Shown here: piece by piece, positions 58,226 to 64,000 of the stretch
Position numbering within the stretch: position 1 is the stretch's first letter
Layout: each line of letters starts with the position of its first letter
Assembly: GCF_000003815.2 (NCBI RefSeq)
Contig: NC_049983.1
Coordinates: forward strand, 8,380,157 to 8,444,156
Direction of reading: 5' to 3'
DNA: 64,000 nucleotides
Source: Branchiostoma floridae
Lineage: Eukaryota; Chordata; Leptocardii; Amphioxiformes; Branchiostomatidae
The notes under the pieces: model-generated
The model's database searches: none
The model's input: the letters and a program-made list of their open reading frames with translations, nothing else
What the model was told of the DNA's origin: nothing
Made by a program: the position numbers and the translations under genes

Positions 58226-60479
58226 ATGACATTGACAACCGTTTTTCGGGCTTGTATGCGACTCCTCCAGCTGAGACGTTTACCAGAACGTGTAACAACC
58301 ATCTATGCAAGATCGTTTTCGTCAGAGGTCGGTATGGTTTTCAGCATGCTATGCAAGGTTACGATAAACGCGAAATGGGTGAGGAAATCATAGGCTGCTA
58401 CAGGGCACATATTAGTTTTCAACACGTGATTTTAGGAAATCTCAATCTCAAATTACAAAGGGGTCTAATGAGTTATTGGTCTCAAATGCATTGGTCTTAT
58501 TGTTTGTCATGAATATCAACCGTATTTGAAAGGCAACCTATTAAAAGCAATGTCACAGTCATTGTTATGAGTGGAAATATTCTTAATAAGGCAGTCTGTA
58601 TAATATTGACATCTAATGCATTATTTTAGCACATTTACATCATTATTTCATAAATTGAGCCGTTAAAAACAGCGCGGGAATGAGTTGCACAAGGATTCCA
58701 GATCAAGTCCTTATTTTGGGGGGGGGGGGGTACAATAATAAGGAATATCCTCGTGCAACTTGTCTCTGGGCTGTTTTTTCAAATTATGATGTAAATGTGA
58801 GAATACAGTGCAGTAGATGTCAATATCATGCAGATTGCCTTATACAGAATATTTCCACTTTGACGCTGTAAATTATATAAAGAGGGTTGAATGTTCCCAG
58901 ATCTAGATTCTTTGAGAATACCGCTAAGGCGAGAGACAAGAAGCTATGACAAGAAAACACGTCTAGAAACTTTGGATGCAAAGATTCAACTCAAGTTTAT
59001 TTCAGAAGGTCAAACAATTTGAATGTCGCACCTGTGAATGAGCGCTAACGTCGCTGTTCAATGTCTATTGGTCGATCCTGTTCGCAGGTGCGGACTTCTA
59101 ACAACTGCATTCTAAGAACACTACTCCACCCACAGTCAAAAAATTTAACAATGCACTGCAACGTCTTGCATTCTGAGAGTCAGACTTGTATCATTCCTAC
59201 AATAGCATGCGTTTATATATATTAGTTTTACATAACCAAAATAGATAGATTTTGTGATAATCATCAACAGATAAACTTCAAGTTAAACCCTTTCCGTAGC
59301 CTGTGCGTATTGTAATGTAAGCTTCTCCTTTGCCATTCCTTAGGCTGATCTTAAAAAGACTCCCCTATACGAGTTCCACAAGGAGCATGGCGGCAAGATG
59401 GTGGACTTCACCGGTTGGTCCATGCCTGTGCAGTACAAGGACGGCATCTCCGCATCTCACCTCCACACCCGCACCAACGCTTCCATCTTCGACGTCTCGC
59501 ACATGGTCCAGAGTCGGATTCACGGCAAGGACGCGGTCAAGTTCATCGAGTCGTTGACCGTCGGGGACGTCGCGGGGTTGCAGGAGAACCAAGGGACCTT
59601 GACCTTGTTCACTAACGACAGAGGAGGAATCATGGATGACTTGATCGTGTCTAAGACCTCAGAAGGGTTTCTGTACGTGGTGACGAATGCTGGCTGTGCT
59701 GAGAAGGACATCGCACACATGCAGGTTTGGGGTTAACAGATATGTGAGGGTGTTCCATTTCCCTGCTTTAGCCAGTAAACATATGAAGACTTTATCCAAG
59801 GAGTTTTTTGCTTTATCATTGGGATGAGTCTAATTATCATGTATGTAGTGTACATGTAGGAGTGATGCAAATCCTGGGAGGGCTCAAAATGGTGTTATTC
59901 TATTTCATGTGCACAATATTTAATCTCAGCTTGAAAAGTTGTTGCATTGTTGATATTGTTTTCTGCAAGTCATCTGCAAACTTCAGGTTGTTTTGTGGCA
60001 TTCAGTCTATCGTGGATATTCGGGGCTCTCTTCGGTTTGGCCCAAACTCCTAGCACATTAAACTTCAAGTTCTACCAGGTGCTTAAAATTACCCAGGGGA
60101 AAGAAACCCCGAAGAAAGCCAGTCACTCCTCATCAGACTTGATGCCAGGTTAGCAGGTTGTTGGTTATGTTGAACCTCATTTGTGTTACATGTGGAGCTC
60201 ATAACATTTGAGGTATAATAGGAGTACCAAAGGAATACATGACAAAGTTCACGTTCCCCTCTGGATCTGTTAAGTCATTGTCAATGATTATGTTTGCACA
60301 TAGCAAGATGGTAATAGATAAATTTCAGTCTGCATTGGCATCCAATTGTAACTGTTTTTTTCTTTCAAGAATCAGTTTTTTCTTTTCTTTTTAGAGCCAG
60401 TGTAAAGAGTTTCAAGCCCAAGGTCATGATGCAGCAGTAGAGGTCATCCAGGAGCAGTTTGGTCTCTTGGCATTACAAG
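58226..60479 (+). CDS. AMT: Aminomethyltransferase (glycine cleavage T-protein), first three exons only
   Basis: The T-protein moves the aminomethyl carbon of glycine from the lipoyl H-protein to tetrahydrofolate in mitochondria. Exons: 58226-58327 ([18 protein letters not shown]..., an Arg-rich, acid-free presequence typical of mitochondrial import), 59344-59724 ([22 protein letters not shown]...FDVSHM...[21 protein letters not shown]) and 60395-60479 ([24 protein letters not shown], ending in phase 1 at a GTGAGC donor). These are about 189 of the roughly 400 residues expected. The rest of the folate-binding domain and the C-terminal barrel are not found up to 64000 on this strand. Either the gene continues past the window with the ferritin-like gene nested in its intron, or it is truncated. 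The start was chosen for the presequence. Confidence 0.92.
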
Positions 60480-61455
60480 GTGAGCCAGCACTATCTTGAC
60501 CATTTACTAGTAGGTACACCCTCCTTTATTGGCAATACCTTGCAATATACAACTTACATGCCCAAGGACACTTTATTAGATGCAGTTCAACTTGATCTCA
60601 CTAGATGTCATCAGTGAGCTGATGGTGACTATATGATAGCATGTGATTGTGAAAATGTAGTGCTAGATAAAATAATTATTACAAGTAGATATAAATATGT
60701 ATAGACTTGAATATTGAGCATAAACAATATACTGTTCCTTTTCATCTATACCACATACATGTAGGGAGAGATAATATAACAAGAAAATATGCTTGAAAAA
60801 GATCAGATCTAGCCTCAATGGATTTGATAACATTTCATGCAAAATATGGCTTTGGCCACAGGATTATATGACACCTATACTGTAAATTGTGTAATGTTAA
60901 TCATCTAGACAAATGAAATTAGCTAGACAAATGAAATTGTATGTATGAACATAAAACAAATTTAAAAAGCATATTGCTCCAAATTACTAGTATATAGAAT
61001 TTATTAAGGGACATTAGCTTAAATGCACCATATCTATGGGTAGTAGTTACAGAAAGTAATGCAATTGTAAGATTATCCTATATGATAGTATAGAATAAGG
61101 TAATTGTGAAATAATCACAGCATAAACTAGGGTAATTGAAAAATTTTCATAACATTAGATAAGGTAATTGTAAGATTATAATATTTTTAATCAAGATGCT
61201 TTGCTTGATGCTTCTTTACTCATCACAATTCAAAGTTTCCAATGTCTTTCCATCCAGATGGAAAGGGGTGTCTTTTCACTGATTGACAGGGCCAGAGGCT
61301 TAGTTGGCATTTTCCGTGGAAAAATTTTTCTAAAAAGCATCAATAAAATCAAATTTTCAGCCCGGGTGAATTTGTATCCCAAAAAATATTATCTATCAGA
61401 AAATAACACTTGCTTCTGGAGTGGAGTCTGAACCCGGCTTTTACACACACACACA

Positions 61456-61816
61456 CAAGCTCGAAATTCATTTTTGGGATTAGGTGCACTGGTGCACCCA
61501 GCTTAGAAAATTGGGTGCACCAAAAAATGTTTCGTTGCACCACTTATATTTAAGTAGAATCTCAGAAAAAAATAATAACAAAACTTAGTTACAAACCATC
61601 AAATTCTTAAAGAAGTACCATGACAGACATTTTTATTATCTTTCTAACACTTAGATGTCAAGAATATGATATATACTAGTATATTTGATATCTTTACATA
61701 CATAAACCTAAGAAAATATTTGAGTGCACCCTGTACACCCACTCGAAAAAAATTGGGTGCACAGTTCCAATTCTTAGGTGCACCAGGGTGCACATGCACC
61801 CAGTATTTCAAGCCCT
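61456..61816. mobile_element. hAT-like MITE of the CTCGAAAT family, left arm
   Basis: Terminal AAGCTCGAAATTCATTTT and GTATTTCAAGCCCT; inner GTGCACTGGTGCACCCA and GGGTGCAC words. Nearly the same sequence recurs reversed at 62209-62569. Confidence 0.75.
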
Positions 61817-62208
61817 ACACACAGTCATGCAGATACATTGTACACACACATACACACACACGCACACACACACACACATACAAACATGCACACACACATA
61901 CATACACATTCACACACACAAACAAATACATGCAAACATGCACACACACACACATGGAAACATGCAGACACACACACACATACACACACACACATACACA
62001 AACACACATGAACAAACACACATGCACACACACATATATGGACAGTCACATAAACATATGCACACACACACACACACACACATGCACATGCACAAATACA
62101 AACATGCACACACACATGCACACACATACATATGCACATGCAAACATGCACAAATACACACACGCACACACACACACATGCACATATACCAAATGTACAA
62201 ATACATGT
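61817..62208. repeat. CA-rich microsatellite core between mirrored MITEs
   Basis: About 390 bases of (CA)n broken by CATG, CATA and CAAA words, giving a sequence of ACACATGCACAC type. Open in several frames on both strands because stops are rare in it; not coding. Confidence 0.95.
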
Positions 62209-62569
62209 CAGGGCTCGAAATACTGGGTGCATGTGCACCCAGGTGCACCCAAAATTGGAGCTGTGCACCCAATTATTTTCTGTGGGTGCACAGGGTGCAC
62301 CCAAATATTTTCTTAGGTTTATGTATGGTTCTATGAAATGATATCAAAGTATACTAGTATACATCATATTCTTGACATCTAACTGTTAGAAAGATAATAA
62401 AATTGTCTGTCATGGTAGAGTACTTGTTTAAGGATTTGATAGCTTGTAACTAAGTTTTATTATTAGGTTACTACTTATAAGTGGTGCAGCCAAAATTTTT
62501 TTGGTGCACCCAATTTTTTAAGCTGGGTGCAACAGTGCACCTAATCCCCAAAATGAATTTCGAGCCCTG
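62209..62569. mobile_element. hAT-like MITE of the CTCGAAAT family, right arm (inverted)
   Basis: CAGGGCTCGAAATACTGGGTG to CACCTAATCCCC...TTTCGAGCCCTG; inverted relative to 61456-61816 with high identity. TTTATT at 62456-62461 offers a minus-strand AATAAA that could serve the ferritin-like gene. Confidence 0.78.
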
Positions 62570-62586
62570 CATGTACATACTATCAT

Positions 62587-62610
62587 ACACACACACACAC
62601 ACACACACAC
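62587..62610. repeat. CA microsatellite directly after the ferritin-like gene
   Basis: A pure CA run (TG on the minus strand) begins a few bases past the stop codon at 62617, so it would lie in the 3' UTR. Confidence 0.9.
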
Positions 62611-62616
62611 CATGAT

Positions 62617-63978
62617 TTAAGTTTTTCCTTTTTTGGGTTGAAAGTCATTAGGAAGTCGGGGGTAAAACTCGAAAGTCGGGGCACCATGCGGCCCACCGGG
62701 GTATATGGGGGTCTGGACGAGTCTCTTAGCATCCACAGTCAGAGACGTCATCAGGGCGTAACACTGGCTGAATAGACCCGGATTGCCGTTGTAAACCTCG
62801 TGCAGACAGTTCATCAGGTTGGTGTACTTCTTGTTGAAGCTGTCGGACAGGATGCGAACATTCGATCCTGGTGGGTACAGCTTGGTGCTGGGGTTCGGGA
62901 CGGTAGGCCACACTCCATCTTCATGGAAGGGTATGGGATCCCCGCTGAAGGTGTAATTCTTTGGACAAGTTACATCCTTCTTACACGGCGTAAAGTTGTT
63001 GTCTGCATTGTCACAGCCTCCGTCCATGCAGGTCTGAGAGGATGTGTCACCAGAATCTTCATCTCCAGCACTGTCAGTGTTGTTCACCTCTGTCAGTTTT
63101 CTTCCTTTCCAGATCTCCTTAAACTTGTAATAGTGGCTGAGCTCTCCTTCAAAGAAGGGATTGCATGGATCGCTACCTTCGCCCTCCCCAACAATGTACT
63201 TTATACCTTCTATCGCTGAGCAGATGTCAAGGACACAAAACGGTATGGGTACCTGTTTCTTCAGGCCTTCTTCTGTTGGGGTGAAGAGTTCTGGAGTGGA
63301 GTTGTATAGTTTGACCATTGGGCATAAGATTTTGTGAATATAGACTGCACCAATTGTAGCATTATCAAAGTCCTTGGGCGACTCATCACACTTCTGTATG
63401 ATATTTCCACGTAATGGATCACAATCGCCCTTGTTATTGATGTTCAGGCATTGTTCAGGCACGTCTTTAGGGCGTACGCGAGCAGGGATTGCCAAGAGTA
63501 CCTCATGCACATTCAGGATGCCTGGATCACATTCTGGCTTCTCTATAGCCATGAAGACATTATTGGTGACATTCAAAGAAAACTTAGACAATGGGACCTT
63601 GAGTCCTGGATTGACACCTCCAGGAAGATAAGTTGGATACATAGGTGGGTCATTAAGGATCGGTTCTCCTCCAAGAAAGTTAAGGATATTTGCCACCATC
63701 GACATGTGTGTCATCTCCTCTATTATGATGCCCTTGATAAGCTGTGCGATGTCTTCGTTGTCATCCTTGAGACTGTAGTAGGCACTCAGGTAGGGGGGGA
63801 TTGTTGCCCACTCAAGCTTAAGGGCTACCGCCAAATTTTTCTTTACATATTCCAGACTGGGGTTTGGAGGGACTGGCTGGGGGGGTTGTTTTAGCCACTC
63901 CAGGATCATGTCTCTCTTTGCTGGAGACAGATCGCGAGTGACAGGCATGTGGTTTGGATTCTCTATAGGCAGACCCAT
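62617..63978 (-). CDS. Ferritin-like protein of the VioB/RebD (iminophenyl-pyruvate dimer synthase) type
   Basis: An uninterrupted frame of 453 codons. The segment LEWATIPPYLSAYYSL (55-70), then IIIEEMTHM (84-92) and, later, CSAIEGIKYIVGEGEGSDP (253-271) with ELSHYYKFKEI (279-289) make up the ferritin-like module also found at the C-terminus of bacterial VioB, RebD and StaD enzymes. Likely di-iron ligands are E56, E88, H91, E257 or E265 and H282 (inferred). The middle (300-345) is an acidic, cysteine-bearing insert (CMDGGCDN, CKKDVTC) not typical of the bacterial domain. The C-terminus ends QPKKGKT. No intron is seen, which is unusual next to its neighbours. The chosen ATG is at 63978, but the frame stays open to the window edge, so an upstream part may exist. 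Substrate unknown; the family name does not show that it makes indole dimers. Confidence 0.78.
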   Translation of the reverse strand: MGLPIENPNHMPVTRDLSPAKRDMILEWLKQPPQPVPPNPSLEYVKKNLAVALKLEWATIPPYLSAYYSLKDDNEDIAQLIKGIIIEEMTHMSMVANILNFLGGEPILNDPPMYPTYLPGGVNPGLKVPLSKFSLNVTNNVFMAIEKPECDPGILNVHEVLLAIPARVRPKDVPEQCLNINNKGDCDPLRGNIIQKCDESPKDFDNATIGAVYIHKILCPMVKLYNSTPELFTPTEEGLKKQVPIPFCVLDICSAIEGIKYIVGEGEGSDPCNPFFEGELSHYYKFKEIWKGRKLTEVNNTDSAGDEDSGDTSSQTCMDGGCDNADNNFTPCKKDVTCPKNYTFSGDPIPFHEDGVWPTVPNPSTKLYPPGSNVRILSDSFNKKYTNLMNCLHEVYNGNPGLFSQCYALMTSLTVDAKRLVQTPIYPGGPHGAPTFEFYPRLPNDFQPKKGKT

Positions 63979-64000
63979 TGCGTAACACAGTGCTCTTTTA

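Larger units (their letters stand above)
60480..62616. other. AMT intron 3 or gene-free region, repeat-filled
   Basis: No exon is recognised. The sequence is AT-rich up to 61440, then a mirrored pair of hAT-like elements around a CA-rich core, then a CA microsatellite. Histidine/threonine-rich or cysteine/valine-rich frames here come from the CA repeat. Confidence 0.6.

Noticed and set aside
61666-62341. His/Thr-rich and Cys/Val-rich frames of up to 216 codons
   Set aside because: They arise from the CA microsatellite and the surrounding MITEs; composition is fully explained by the dinucleotide repeat.
1-64000. CRISPR arrays, operons, bacterial-type promoters or terminators
   Set aside because: The window is eukaryotic; the only regular direct repeats are a minisatellite, a 93-base duplication and microsatellites, none with spacer structure.

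Overview
The window looks like nuclear DNA from an invertebrate deuterostome, most likely a cephalochordate (lancelet, Branchiostoma type). Its genes are split into many exons with GT-AG introns, and several are clear one-to-one orthologues of vertebrate genes (RAD18, CENPH, ING3, AMT). The introns and spacers are packed with short non-autonomous DNA transposons. The species call is inference; the gene calls come from hand-spliced translations.

Layout, left to right. 692-9028 (+): RAD18, with one exon lost in a run of Ns, behind a promoter carrying a TCTCGCGAGA element and an E2F palindrome. 12669-16803 (-): a seven-exon SAM-dependent small-molecule methyltransferase. 21081-26929 (-), with an untranslated exon near 28.1 kb: a 1737-residue SAMD9-like protein whose N-terminus carries an RHIM-like QIG motif and a LOTUS-like winged helix, and whose C-terminus ends in a zinc ribbon. 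Its promoter carries an IRF-type element and two kappa-B palindromes. 30337-34800 (+): CENPH. 36199-39882 and 43155-50667 (+): two tandem paralogues coding for predicted secreted leucine-rich-repeat proteins. The second has a 3.3 kb fold-back transposon inside a coding exon. 52877-57765 (-): ING3, divergent from AMT (58226 onward, +), which starts with a mitochondrial presequence but has only its first three exons here. 62617-63978 (-): an intronless ferritin-like (VioB/RebD type) gene, a horizontal-transfer candidate.

How the genes relate. RAD18 (post-replication repair), CENPH (kinetochore) and ING3 (NuA4/TIP60 histone acetylation) are nuclear housekeeping genes. AMT and the methyltransferase belong to one-carbon and methyl metabolism. 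The SAMD9-like gene and the LRR pair look like innate-immune or accessory genes. The window is not one operon-like system.

The two most unusual items are (1) the SAMD9-like gene, which combines a putative amyloid-signalling motif, a SAMD9 core and an interferon-type promoter grammar in an animal thought to lack interferons, and (2) the fold-back element, whose TTAA target site lies in GTTAAG, so that the duplicated target gives GT and AG borders that would let the whole element be removed in frame as an intron. Mobile DNA dominates the rest: hAT-like, pogo/Tigger-like, Harbinger-like and TTAA-type MITEs, tails of non-LTR elements, minisatellites and CA repeats.
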